The position numbers and the translations under genes were made by a program. This document shows, one piece after another, positions 9,506-17,810 of a stretch of 64,000 bases of DNA. This DNA is from Desulfosediminicola ganghwensis (lineage in GTDB: Bacteria; Desulfobacterota; Desulfobulbia; Desulfobulbales; Desulfocapsaceae): contig NZ_CP050699.1 in NCBI RefSeq assembly GCF_005116675.2, forward strand, positions 4,955,001 to 5,019,000, given 5' to 3'. The notes below the pieces were generated by a model. The model was not told where the DNA came from and did no database searches. It saw only the letters and a list, made by a program, of their open reading frames with translations. Numbering within the stretch: the first letter of the stretch is position 1; every line of letters begins with the position of its first letter.

Positions 9506-10138
9506 ATGGCAAAAAAGAGCAATAGCCTGGCCGATCCGCCGGTAAGAAACAGGGAAGCAACCCGGGGGCAGCTTATCAAAGCGGTTGGTGAGATTCTGGC
9601 AGAGAAAGGTTTTGGAGCTTTAGGAGTAAATGCTGTGGCTCGTCAGGCGAATGTGGATAAAGTTCTTATCTATCGATATTTTAATGATCTTGAAGGGCTT
9701 ACCAAGGCATTCGCGCAGGAGGGTGATTTCTGGCCAAGCATTGAGGAACTGGCCGGAGGCGATATTGCTGCATATCAATTCTTGCCGCTTGAGGAAAAAC
9801 TTATCAACCTAGGGCGAAATTTTATACGAGGTATAAGAGCCAGACCTTTGACCCAGGAAATAATGGCCTGGGAAATGGTTGAGCGAAATAAGCTAACTGA
9901 AGAGCTTGAGAAGGCGCGCGAATTGCAAATGCTGAGATTTTTCGAGCAATTTTTAAGTAAAGAAAACGATAATATCGATCTGGTAGCCATAATGTCGATC
10001 ATCGGAGGCGGACTTAGCTTTCTCATATGCCGGTCTCGGCATATTCAATGGTACAACGGTATCGATTTAAGAAGTGATGAGGGTTGGGCCAGGATTGAGG
10101 GAGGTATTGAGCAGGTCGTCCGAAAGCTTCTGCAATAA
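9506..10138 (+). CDS. TetR/AcrR family transcriptional regulator
   Basis: 210 residues. Residues 17-65 form the TetR DNA-binding domain (RGQLIKAVGEILAEKGFGAL, then the helix-turn-helix VNAVARQANVDKVLIYRYF). The C-terminal half is an all-helical ligand and dimerisation domain without clues to the ligand. I chose the ATG at 9506 because GGAGG lies five bases before it; an upstream in-frame start at 9464 would fall inside the operator. Two copies of an 8-6-8 palindrome precede the gene and one precedes the next, so it probably represses itself and the downstream lipoprotein-nitroreductase genes. Confidence 0.9.
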   Translation: MAKKSNSLADPPVRNREATRGQLIKAVGEILAEKGFGALGVNAVARQANVDKVLIYRYFNDLEGLTKAFAQEGDFWPSIEELAGGDIAAYQFLPLEEKLINLGRNFIRGIRARPLTQEIMAWEMVERNKLTEELEKARELQMLRFFEQFLSKENDNIDLVAIMSIIGGGLSFLICRSRHIQWYNGIDLRSDEGWARIEGGIEQVVRKLLQ

Positions 10139-10227
10139 ACCGGTATAGCGGATTTCGCACGAGGAAGATTTACGCCATGGACTGAAGATCCTGACCGAGA
10201 ACTTGAGCATTCCTTTTTTTTGTTCAA

Positions 10228-10249
10228 AATGTCACCAATCGGTGACTAA
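10228..10249 (+). promoter_or_regulatory. Third copy of the TetR-type operator
   Basis: AATGTCAC-6-GTGACTAA lies 18 bases before the lipoprotein gene. Its left arm is identical to the two sites upstream of tetR and the six-base spacing is the same. This links the regulator to this gene and those downstream. Confidence 0.7.
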
Positions 10250-10267
10250 CATAAAGTCGAGGTTGTC

Positions 10268-10915
10268 ATGAAAAGAGAGGAAAAGAAAATGAAAAGGGCC
10301 CAAATGTTTGCTGTTTCTGCTGTTGTTATTTTTGGATTGATCTCACTTCAAGGGTGTGCAAAACCGGCAGGCAGAACCAATTTTCTTCCCAGTCAGACAG
10401 AATTGCTTCCATGCCAGGGAAACAAGGAGAAACTTTGGTGGGAGCGACCTGGTTTTGACTGGCATTCCTATAAGAAAGTTATAATTGATCCGGTCGTAGT
10501 CGCGGGTGATGCCGCTAGTGGTCGCTCCGCCCATGACCGCACAGAAGTCATCGAACTGGAGAGGCGGTTTCGCGAGATCGTGACTGAGAAGCTTACTCCT
10601 GAATTCTCGGTTGTTACGGAACCCGGGCCGGATGTGCTCAGAATCAAACCTGCCATCACCAGGGTGGACCGAGCGAATCCGTTGCTCAATCTGGTAACGA
10701 CCGCGGCAGTTTTCATGCCATTGGATATGGGTGGAATATCCATTGAAGTAGAGTTTCTTGACTCCCTGACTGGCGATCTTCTCGCGGCAATGGTTGAAAC
10801 CAAATCAGGGACCCCTTTGCAGGTCGTTGCTTCCTTCAGCCAATATGGGCATGCTGAAAATGCAATGGAGGATTGGGCGAGCGAACTGAAAAGAGCCCTC
10901 GTCGACAATCCCTGA
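10268..10915 (+). CDS. DUF3313-like lipoprotein
   Basis: 215 residues. A lipoprotein signal peptide ends in the lipobox LQGC (Cys at residue 30). The mature part starts with TNFLPSQTELLPCQG and contains SYKKVIIDPVVV and a repeat of mixed alpha/beta character, resembling DUF3313 periplasmic lipoproteins of unknown function. Two starts are possible: 10268 (GAGG five bases upstream) and 10289 (AGAGG upstream, giving a shorter and more typical n-region). It follows a TetR-type operator and precedes a Tat-exported nitroreductase, suggesting a cell-envelope response to the ligand of the regulator. Confidence 0.72.
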   Translation: MKREEKKMKRAQMFAVSAVVIFGLISLQGCAKPAGRTNFLPSQTELLPCQGNKEKLWWERPGFDWHSYKKVIIDPVVVAGDAASGRSAHDRTEVIELERRFREIVTEKLTPEFSVVTEPGPDVLRIKPAITRVDRANPLLNLVTTAAVFMPLDMGGISIEVEFLDSLTGDLLAAMVETKSGTPLQVVASFSQYGHAENAMEDWASELKRALVDNP

Positions 10916-10978
10916 TAAAACCCCAGCTAAACACGGTATTCTTGCCTGCAATCCAACATGATTTGAATAGGAATTGAC

Positions 10979-12103
10979 ATGAAAACTCGCCGAAAGTTTC
11001 TTACCGAATTGCTTTTTGCTGGAGTCATTCTGGGTGGCTGCTCCCTTGGTAGCAGCTATTCATTTTTGGGTCGAAATGGCTCACCCGCCCCTGTACAGCA
11101 AGGGCAGATCGAGTGCCAACCCCTTGACATGGCCAGTCAGACGATCCTCCACCATGCCAGTCTTGCCCCCAGTGGTCACAACTGCCAACCCTGGCGGGTT
11201 CGGCTCTGCCAGCACCACAAATGGATCATTGAGGCAGACCCGACTCGACGCCTGCCTTACGTTGATTCCAATAACCGCGAACTGTTACTTTCTCTTGGAG
11301 CTTTTCTCGAAAACCTCTCCATAGCTGCCGCCACGCTTGGCCTGCATGCCGAGATCGAGATACTCGGCAGTGACAGCATGGACCGGGAAATTGCACGGGT
11401 ATTTTTTGAGGAAGGACCCGCTGCCGATTATAATCTTCAGCTTCTGGAAAGAAGACGAACCGTCAGGAAGGGACTAAGCCCTCGCGTTATCAGTCCATCC
11501 GACCTTGCCCGCCTCACAGCCACGACTGAAGGACAAACCATTTATGTCGCTCGTGGCTCTAAGCAATCCACTTATCTTGAGGATTCCGTCGTGGAAGCCT
11601 TTCGTCTGCAGGCACGCAGGGATGATGCGCAGGAGGAATTTGTTCGTTGGCTGCGTTTGAACAAGAATGAGATAATGCGTCACCGGGACGGTATCACAAC
11701 ACAAAGCATGGGGCTGGGAGGTATTGCAGAGTGGTATGTGAGTACTTTTATGTCCCCAGCCGATTTTCTCTCAGATAAAATGCGTCAGAAGGGTGTCGAT
11801 GCCACCGCTGCCCAGGCTAGGGAAGGTGGCGGCTGGCTCCTCTTGACCAACCGGAGCCAGGCTGTTGCCGATCTGCTTACCTGCGGCAGGCGTTTTCAAC
11901 GACTTGCACTGGCGGCCTGTGAACTCGGGATAGCCATTCATCCCATGAGCCAGATCCTTGAGGAAGAGGGCGCGCCATCTCTTGATGGAATACTCAGGGG
12001 TGACTCGAGTATTCCACAATTCGTGTTGCGGGTCGGTTATATTGACAGATATCCAACCTCTGTCCGTCTGCGCAGGCCGGCAGACTGGTTCGTCTATTCA
12101 TAG
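10979..12103 (+). CDS. Tat-exported lipoprotein, Acg-like nitroreductase family protein
   Basis: 374 residues. The N-terminus combines a twin-arginine motif (TRRKFLTELLF) with a lipobox (LGGC, Cys21), so the protein is probably folded with its flavin before export and then anchored by lipid. The rest is a nitroreductase-like FMN fold (LAPSGHNCQPWRVRL; later GGWLLLT and LALAACELGIAIHPMSQ), closest in plan to the Acg-type proteins that carry two half-domains and in mycobacteria may store or bind flavin rather than reduce substrates. It sits between a DUF3313 lipoprotein and a small membrane protein, 63 bases after the former, probably in the same TetR-controlled transcript. Confidence 0.8.
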   Translation: MKTRRKFLTELLFAGVILGGCSLGSSYSFLGRNGSPAPVQQGQIECQPLDMASQTILHHASLAPSGHNCQPWRVRLCQHHKWIIEADPTRRLPYVDSNNRELLLSLGAFLENLSIAAATLGLHAEIEILGSDSMDREIARVFFEEGPAADYNLQLLERRRTVRKGLSPRVISPSDLARLTATTEGQTIYVARGSKQSTYLEDSVVEAFRLQARRDDAQEEFVRWLRLNKNEIMRHRDGITTQSMGLGGIAEWYVSTFMSPADFLSDKMRQKGVDATAAQAREGGGWLLLTNRSQAVADLLTCGRRFQRLALAACELGIAIHPMSQILEEEGAPSLDGILRGDSSIPQFVLRVGYIDRYPTSVRLRRPADWFVYS

Positions 12104-12202
12104 AGGATGATTTACAGCAAGAAGTTTCATAGAGACAGGATGTCGGTGCGGTCTGGTCATCGGGTTAATTTTCAAGGAGATGCAATACAAAAAGGATTGA
12201 TT

Positions 12203-12607
12203 ATGGCATCGCGATTATGGGAGCTGATTATAGTTTGGGGTATTATGCTGCTGTTGTCGGTGGCAAATGGTGCCTGTCGTGATTTCACCTACGGCAGGCA
12301 CATAGGGGAGTTGGCTGCCCATCAGCTGTCGACGGTCACGAGCATTATTGTACTGGGGCTGGTCATATTCACATATATTCGGTTGTATCCGCCGCATTCA
12401 TCCCTGCAGGCCCTTGGTATTGGCCTTTTCTGGATGGTGCTGACCATTGCCTTTGAGTTTTTGTTTTTTCATTATGTCGGTGGGCATTCGTGGTCGAGTC
12501 TCCTCGAAAATTATAATGTGCTCGAAGGCAGAGTCTGGGTGCTGGTTCTCTTGTGGATTGCCATCGCTCCTTATCTGGCCTTGCGCATCTTTCCTCTGAC
12601 AAAGTAA
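12203..12607 (+). CDS. Small membrane protein with four hydrophobic segments, unknown function
   Basis: 134 residues from ATG 12203, preceded by AAAGGA. About four transmembrane helices, starting LWELIIVWGIMLLLSV. Conserved-looking loops include RDFTYGRHIGELAAHQLST and NVLEGRVW. I do not recognise the family with certainty. It is the last gene of the TetR-lipoprotein-nitroreductase group, on the same strand with a 99-base gap. An upstream in-frame ATG at 12107 would add 32 charged residues and lacks a ribosome binding site. Confidence 0.65.
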   Translation: MASRLWELIIVWGIMLLLSVANGACRDFTYGRHIGELAAHQLSTVTSIIVLGLVIFTYIRLYPPHSSLQALGIGLFWMVLTIAFEFLFFHYVGGHSWSSLLENYNVLEGRVWVLVLLWIAIAPYLALRIFPLTK

Positions 12608-12862
12608 GACAAGAGATAGAGGTGGTTCAGTCCGTTAGAACAGACCCAAACCTTCCGTAATTGAAAAGGTACATCCTTCTCGATAACAGTTCCACATCTA
12701 GTCGTATCGGAGATTTCTGCCGTCCATCTAAAACTTACTGAATATTAGACATTTCGAGATGTTTCCTGAGCCGGTAGTGTCTGCCGCAGGCCTATCCGCA
12801 TCATGACGCATACTCAAGTGTGGGCATGTCGCTCATGCAACCCCAACCACAGGAGGTGCACC

Positions 12863-13700
12863 ATGAAAGTTTCCCAAGCGGTAGATTTCCATCTGCAGTA
12901 CCACAGAACCAACTCGAAAAAAAAATACCATAAAGACATGTGAATTCGTTCTCCACAGATTTTCTTCGCAATTTGGTCAACGTGATCTCGCCAGCATCTC
13001 CCAGGAAGAGGTTCTTGATTTTCTCCTTTCACTTACCAAGAACAACCGCCAAGCAACCAAGCGAAACCGGTACTCCGTTTTAGCATCCTTTTATAACTTC
13101 AGTATTAATACCGGATTTCCTGCCCTCACTAACCTCTGCAATAGTTCAGTCATCAGGAAAATCTTCAGACGCCCGCAGGCGATACAGTGGAATATCATAG
13201 ACAAGGAGACTGTTGATGAGATCATCTTCAGGACTACAAACGTTCGGAATAGACTCATACTTGAATTGATGGCCAGGGGAGGGATGAGAGTTGGCGAAGT
13301 TTTGAATCTCACACCAGCAGACATTCAAGAGAGAAATCTGACTATCCAAAATCCCAAAAGCGGTCGAGTTGGCGAGACTGTTTATGTTCCACAGAAAATT
13401 TTGGTAAGGTTAACAGCCTATGCAAATGCCAAGGATATAGACAGCAATGACCGTATATTTCCCATTTCCTATGTCGCCGCCTGGTCGATGGTTAAAAAGG
13501 CTGGCAAGATGGTCAACATAGAACTGCGACCACATGATCTTCGACGCCATGCAGCAACGTATGCCTCAAGATCGGGAACTCCTATAGAAATTGTCAGCAA
13601 GGTAATCCTGCGGCATGCTGATCTTTCAACTACTCAACGATATCTTGGGAAAGTGAACGATACAGAGGCCATCCGGTGGATAGAAACGCTTTACGGATAG
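12863..13700 (+). pseudogene. Tyrosine recombinase (integrase) frameshifted at an A9 run
   Basis: A strong AGGAGG precedes ATG 12863, and the frame stops after 26 codons. Removing one A from the nine-A run at 12917-12925 joins it to a continuous frame to 13700 of about 279 residues. The N-terminal part is a SAM-like core-binding domain; the catalytic part shows Arg in GGMRVGEVLNL, HDLRRHAATY, HADLSTTQRYLG with the nucleophile Tyr. It lacks the usual arm-binding extension. The break may be a real mutation, a homopolymer sequencing error, or an expressed gene using slippage at A9. A hairpin follows the stop. No attachment site repeat was found. Confidence 0.85.
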
Positions 13701-13711
13701 GCGTATCTCAG

Positions 13712-13735
13712 CGGGTGAGGATTGATCCTCTCCCG
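13712..13735 (+). terminator. Hairpin after the integrase
   Basis: CGGG-T-GAGGAT pairs with ATCCTC-T-CCCG (one T-T mismatch, two-base loop core) 12 bases after the stop. No T-tract follows. Probable terminator. Confidence 0.45.
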
Positions 13736-13739
13736 TTGA

Positions 13740-13981
13740 AAGCAACAGTAGGAAGGCGAAATGCTCTTATCATGTCAATATCTTAAGACTTAACTTGGCA
13801 ACATTAAGCTGACGGTAGTTTTGAGATATTCTGCATTTTGAATCAATCTTGCTCTGTTTGAATGTATAAGTAGGGCAACCTTGTAGGAAACCTCCAAGTG
13901 GTTCAAAATGTTTGTATCCGGCAAACATTCTGGTCAATTCCTCTGAAAGGATAGGCCAAAACAACCCACAAGGAGGCCTCC
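13740..13981 (+). ncRNA. Structured leader of the IS110-type element (possible bridge RNA)
   Basis: This 240-base non-coding stretch directly precedes the IS110-type transposase. It contains an 8-bp hairpin (AATGTTTG, seven-base loop, CAAACATT, 13907-13929) and a bulged stem AACCTTG/CAA-GT-GGTT just upstream. IS110 elements encode a bridge RNA in a non-coding end that pairs with donor and target DNA. Which end carries it here is unclear, because the downstream end (15054-15134) is structured too. Confidence 0.25.
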
Positions 13982-15013
13982 ATGGGAATACTTTACTTTA
14001 TTGGTTTGGACATTCACAAGAAAGTGATTGCATATTGCATAAAGACAGAGGATGGCCATTTGGTTGAAACAGGGAAGATCGATGCCAGCAGAAACTCTTT
14101 GGATGAATGGGTAGACAGATTGCCGGGCCCATGGATTGGTGCCATGGAGGCAACCATTTTCACTGGCTGGATCTACGATTACCTTGCACCACATGCCGTG
14201 GGACTGAAAGTAGCACATCCAGAAATGCTGAAAGCTATCACTGCTGCCAAAAAGAAGAATGATCGCGACGACGCCGAAAAAATAACTGATCTCCTGAGGG
14301 TAAAGCTCCTTTCTGAATGTTATATGTTGCCTACTGAAATCCGCGAACTACGGCGCGTTCTTCGATATCGCACTCATGTCGTTCAAACTGCGGTAAGGAT
14401 GCAGAACAAAATGTCTGGATTGCTCATGGAGGTTGGGGCTGGATACAATAAAAAGCGACTGCATGGGAAAAAATATTTCCATAACCTCCTTGAGACATTT
14501 GATGATATCCCGGAATCAGTGAAAGAACTCCTGAAGTTGAGCCGCGCCGGTTACGAGATGTTTCATACGGCTCAGAAACATCTCACAAAGGCCTTACGCA
14601 CCAACCCCCTGATACAGGAGCGGGTACGGCGTCTAATGACAATCCAGGGAGTCGGTGAGGTGACCGCTCTGACCTGGGTACTTGAGATTGGTGACCCCAT
14701 GAGATTTCCTTCCGTTCGCAAGGCAGTCAGCTACTGCGGACTCTGCAGCGCCCAGTGCGAATCAGCAGGTAAAGAGAAACGAGGACCAATTTCTAAGAAG
14801 CGCAACAAACATTTGCAAACCACACTTGTTGAGGCGGCCAAAATTGCTCCGCGGTGGAACACGCAACTAGCTGCCATCCATGAACGGGAATTAAAAAAGG
14901 GAAACAGGAACAGGGCAACGCTTGCCGTTGCCAGAAAAATGGTAGCCTACATGATGGCTGTAGATAAAACTAAAGCCGACTTCTTGGTACCGGAGGAACA
15001 TGCAGTAGCCTAA
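13982..15013 (+). CDS. IS110 family transposase (DEDD recombinase)
   Basis: 343 residues. The N-terminal RuvC-like DEDD domain shows Asp in FIGLDIHKK, Glu in GAMEAT and DRDDAEK, matching IS110-family order. The C-terminal part has the transposase_20 region (RLMTIQGVGEVTALTWVLE, then YCGL, then the conserved Ser region). Start supported by AAGGAGG. IS110 enzymes act with an RNA guide and leave no clear inverted repeats, so element ends cannot be set here. It differs strongly from the second IS110 transposase at 26355. Confidence 0.9.
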   Translation: MGILYFIGLDIHKKVIAYCIKTEDGHLVETGKIDASRNSLDEWVDRLPGPWIGAMEATIFTGWIYDYLAPHAVGLKVAHPEMLKAITAAKKKNDRDDAEKITDLLRVKLLSECYMLPTEIRELRRVLRYRTHVVQTAVRMQNKMSGLLMEVGAGYNKKRLHGKKYFHNLLETFDDIPESVKELLKLSRAGYEMFHTAQKHLTKALRTNPLIQERVRRLMTIQGVGEVTALTWVLEIGDPMRFPSVRKAVSYCGLCSAQCESAGKEKRGPISKKRNKHLQTTLVEAAKIAPRWNTQLAAIHERELKKGNRNRATLAVARKMVAYMMAVDKTKADFLVPEEHAVA

Positions 15014-15526
15014 GAGAAAAACTTCAATTCCCTTGCTAGTTTAAAAAGATCTTCCCGCCAGTCCTTACCGAATCGGGGACTATGCATGCTGTAGACTGGC
15101 AATGCTACATTTGGTCTGTTTCGAGGCTGGCGGGTTGACCCTAACTCAATCTTCTACGGAAGTCATCACAGGTACGAGAAAAGCAGATTCGTATGGACTT
15201 CAAAATGCAGCAAATGGATGTCTGGTCGCATGATCAATGTTGACCATTTGAAGAGGAAAAAAGATCGGATTACAGCAGGAAGAACGAAGAAGCCACGATG
15301 GGTATCTGAGATATCGCAAGGAAACCGCTCCAGTGAAAGATTTGGACGCTCTTGGTGGTTAGAGGAAACCTCCGCTTTCCTCTTGACAATACTTATCATG
15401 GATGTCCCCGATATAATCCAAAGGAGAAAGGAAACATGAGATTCCTATATCGGGTGACAGGGTGACAGAAGGCTTGGGATTATCATATCAATTACAGTAA
15501 TGGCCTCGAAGCTTTGCCAAAAATAA
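15014..15526. other. Structured non-coding region downstream of the IS110-type gene
   Basis: CCCGCCAG (15054-15061) pairs with CTGGCGGG (15127-15134), enclosing about 65 bases that contain smaller stems; this could be the right end or RNA of the element. Further on are AGAGGAAA/TTTCCTCT (15361-15383) and CCCGATATA/TATATCGGG (15407-15454); the latter flanks an AAGGAG and a nine-codon frame. No convincing gene. Confidence 0.45.
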
Positions 15527-15799
15527 TTAGCCTCTGCCCAAAACAGCCTTTTGAGCATTATATTCCTTTTCGTCTATCTCACCAGCAGCAAAACGATTTC
15601 TCAAAATTTCAAGTGCGTTATCATGTTGTTTTGAACGAGTACTGGAAAATAAGCCCCTGATAATGCTCAATGCCAGATAGGCAATCAGGCCCCAGAAGAG
15701 GAGAGGAAATAACCAACCCATAAACCATGGGCCGTGCCCCCAAGGTGGTCCCCAACCGCAAAAAGAGTTGCCCCATTCAGATACGTTAGCTCCCCACAT
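15527..15799 (-). CDS. Small membrane protein with C-terminal SHOCT domain
   Basis: 90 residues. A Trp/Gly-rich N-terminus (WGNSFCGWGPPWGHGPW) leads into one transmembrane helix (near residues 28-48), then a charged linker and the SHOCT motif ALEILRNRFAAGEIDEKEYNAQKAVL. SHOCT domains are short helical modules at the C-termini of many membrane proteins, thought to mediate oligomerisation. The ATG at 15799 follows AAGGAG with a five-base gap and is preferred over an upstream in-frame ATG at 15850. Function unknown; monocistronic. Confidence 0.82.
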   Translation of the reverse strand: MWGANVSEWGNSFCGWGPPWGHGPWFMGWLFPLLFWGLIAYLALSIIRGLFSSTRSKQHDNALEILRNRFAAGEIDEKEYNAQKAVLGRG

Positions 15800-16388
15800 G
15801 ATGACTCCTTGTACGATAAGATGGCAGTAAATGCCTACATGCGTAAGCAATTAATTAAACACTGTTATTGCTATACCACTATGTGCCATGTTTGCACGAG
15901 CAGTTTTGTGAGGTTCCTTTTCACTTTGCGACCGTAGACGATTTTTAGACCTTTTAATCGCAATAGAGAGTTGGTCCCGGTTTATAGAACAGAATTGGGG
16001 TATGATGAAGTTGGGTATAGGCAATTTTAACAGCCAGTAATACATTTCATGTCAAGGTTATTCCTGAGTTTTCTGCTCTGCCCACAGGATGTTACGCAGA
16101 AATTGACTCGACCGGTGAAAATCAGCGTGTCCTTGGTTTGGCCTATGGTCTCCGACACTATTTTGATAGAGTCCCGATGGCAGAAATACTTCTGGGGCTT
16201 TTTGCGCTCCGGTCACAGCTTTTTTAGATGTCGAGCCGCTTAAATGAACTTCTGCCATATTCCTTGGTTCCAAGATCCATCTGGTGTTATATGCATGAGA
16301 ATTTCATGTTTCGGTTGGCTAAACTCGTCTGTGAGGTAGCTCTCCTGTAAAATCTTCTCAAAATGATATGATAACGGGTGGAAAGGGA
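15800..16388. other. Spacer without recognisable gene
   Basis: About 590 bases between divergent genes. Short open frames lack ribosome binding sites and similarity. No strong structure seen. Confidence 0.5.
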
Positions 16389-16814
16389 ATGAACACTCAG
16401 ATAGTGCATGGAACTGCGCATATCAATTGGCAAGACCTTTGTGAATTGATACGACTTGCGCCCCTTGGTGAACGTGACGTGGAAAAAATGCAAAAAGCTG
16501 CGGAAAACAGTTATGCCGTCTGTTCAGCCTATGTCGACAATGAACTGGTTGGCTTTGGCAGGGCGATATCTGATGGCCAGTATCAATCAGCTATTTATGA
16601 TGTGGTTGTATTGCCGCGTTATCAAGGCAAGGGGGTTGGCAGGCTGATAGTTCAATCCCTGCTTGAAAAGCTGCCTGAAGGAGCGCTGTCGCTTATGTAT
16701 GTGGTGCCGGGAAAACAAAAGTTCTATGAGAAGTTCGGGTTCAAGTGTCTGGCCACAGGAATGGGGCGTTTCCCAGACCCCGATAAAGCGAGGCGAAATG
16801 GCTACCTGGTGTAA
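16389..16814 (+). CDS. GNAT family N-acetyltransferase
   Basis: 141 residues from ATG 16389. The acetyl-CoA binding motif is VVVLPRYQGKGVGRLIVQSL (Q/R-x-x-G-x-G/A), followed by the C-terminal FYEKFGFK beta-bulge region. The short length and DNELVGFGRAISDG entry are like small-molecule or peptide acetyltransferases; the substrate is unknown. An in-frame ATG at 16368 lacks a ribosome binding site; GGTGGAAAGGG lies just upstream of 16389. A second, broken GNAT gene follows 25 bases later, suggesting a former tandem pair. Confidence 0.85.
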   Translation: MNTQIVHGTAHINWQDLCELIRLAPLGERDVEKMQKAAENSYAVCSAYVDNELVGFGRAISDGQYQSAIYDVVVLPRYQGKGVGRLIVQSLLEKLPEGALSLMYVVPGKQKFYEKFGFKCLATGMGRFPDPDKARRNGYLV

Positions 16815-16839
16815 TCTGTCAGCTTCGCAAAGGAGCACA

Positions 16840-17412
16840 ATAGATGCATCCCGTTTAGTCTCTGCCCGCTTGGAGTTGGTATTGTTAAGCAGCGATTTTC
16901 TCTATGCTATGAAGGCTGGAGATCGCCATCTTGCAGCACGGATTGGCGGGTTTACTATCCCTGACGATCTCAGCCTCAGTCAGTCATTACTTACCATGCG
17001 ACTGAGTCAGCTTCGCTACATTTCAGTGGAGCAGCACCCATGGTAATTGCGAGCTATTGTCCTTAGAGAATCGCAGACGATGTGTGGCCATATCAACTTT
17101 CACTCTTGTCCCGGACCGGATGATCTGAGGGAAATAGCGGCTGACGGCGTGGAGTTGGGGTATTCGGAAGGAGAAGCTTTTCGTCGCCAGGATTACGCAA
17201 AGGAGGCCGTCTTTACCTTGATGAAGTGGGCTTTTGAGCACCATCAGCAGCACTGCTTCATTCTCTCGATCCGCCCTGACAATGTCGCCTCACTTGCCAT
17301 GGCCCGCTCACTTGGGTTTTCAGAAATTGGTGCCCATGTCGATGAAGAAGATGGATTGGAACTCTATTTCGAGCGACGTATCAGCCATTGGCCTGAAGAA
17401 TGGCGTTCATGA
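16840..17412 (+). pseudogene. GNAT acetyltransferase (RimJ/RimL-like) with in-frame stop and lost start
   Basis: One continuous frame runs from 16840 to 17412 except for a single TAA at 17044-17046, between ...QHPW and LRAIVLRESQTMCGHINFH. Across the stop it reads as a RimJ/RimL-type acetyltransferase: ARLELVLLSSDFLYAMKAGD, then GYSEGEAFRRQDYAKEAV (acetyl-CoA loop, degraded), then SIRPDNVASLAMARSLGF. The expected start, four bases after AAAGGAG, is ATA rather than ATG. Two independent lesions argue for a pseudogene. The downstream part could in principle start at TTG 17047, but would lack the N-terminal strands. Confidence 0.72.
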
Positions 17413-17810
17413 CTCCATGTAACAAATTTAGGATGCTGGTCACCAGCCTCAAGAACTGGAGGGATTAACATGGTTAGTTTTTTCCTGATGCTCTTCAGGT
17501 GGACGGAGGTGCAAAGCCGATCCCAGGCTTTTGCGGATCAGAATCGGCGATGCACAGTAGCCATTTCAACTTCAAGATTCGGTGGAATCTTCAGTCATTC
17601 GGAATGGCTATATTAATCGCGTTATTGGATGGAGCATCTTGTCCCAGCACAAGCCACTTGGAACAGGGGTAATAACGATGTCAGTACAGCCATTATCGGC
17701 CACTATTTAACCGATAATTTAGGCATCCTTAGCATGCCCACAGTATGTCATATTGAAGCAAGCAATGCTGCACCCAGAATGGCCCCAGTATTCAATTTCT
17801 TATGGAAGCA
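17413..17810. other. Spacer without recognisable gene
   Basis: About 400 bases between convergent genes. The phrase GGAGCATCTTGT here recurs at 21362, but nothing longer is shared. No terminator clearly seen. Confidence 0.45.

Noticed and set aside
15218-15439. 73-codon open frame downstream of the IS110-type gene
   Set aside because: No ribosome binding site or similarity; it overlaps inverted repeats.
15436-15465. Nine-codon leader peptide between CCCGATATA repeats
   Set aside because: A good AAGGAG precedes it, but no downstream gene on this strand would be attenuated.
17047-17412. Stand-alone GNAT starting at TTG 17047
   Set aside because: It would lack the N-terminal strands of the fold, has no ribosome binding site, and is in frame with upstream GNAT sequence across a single stop.
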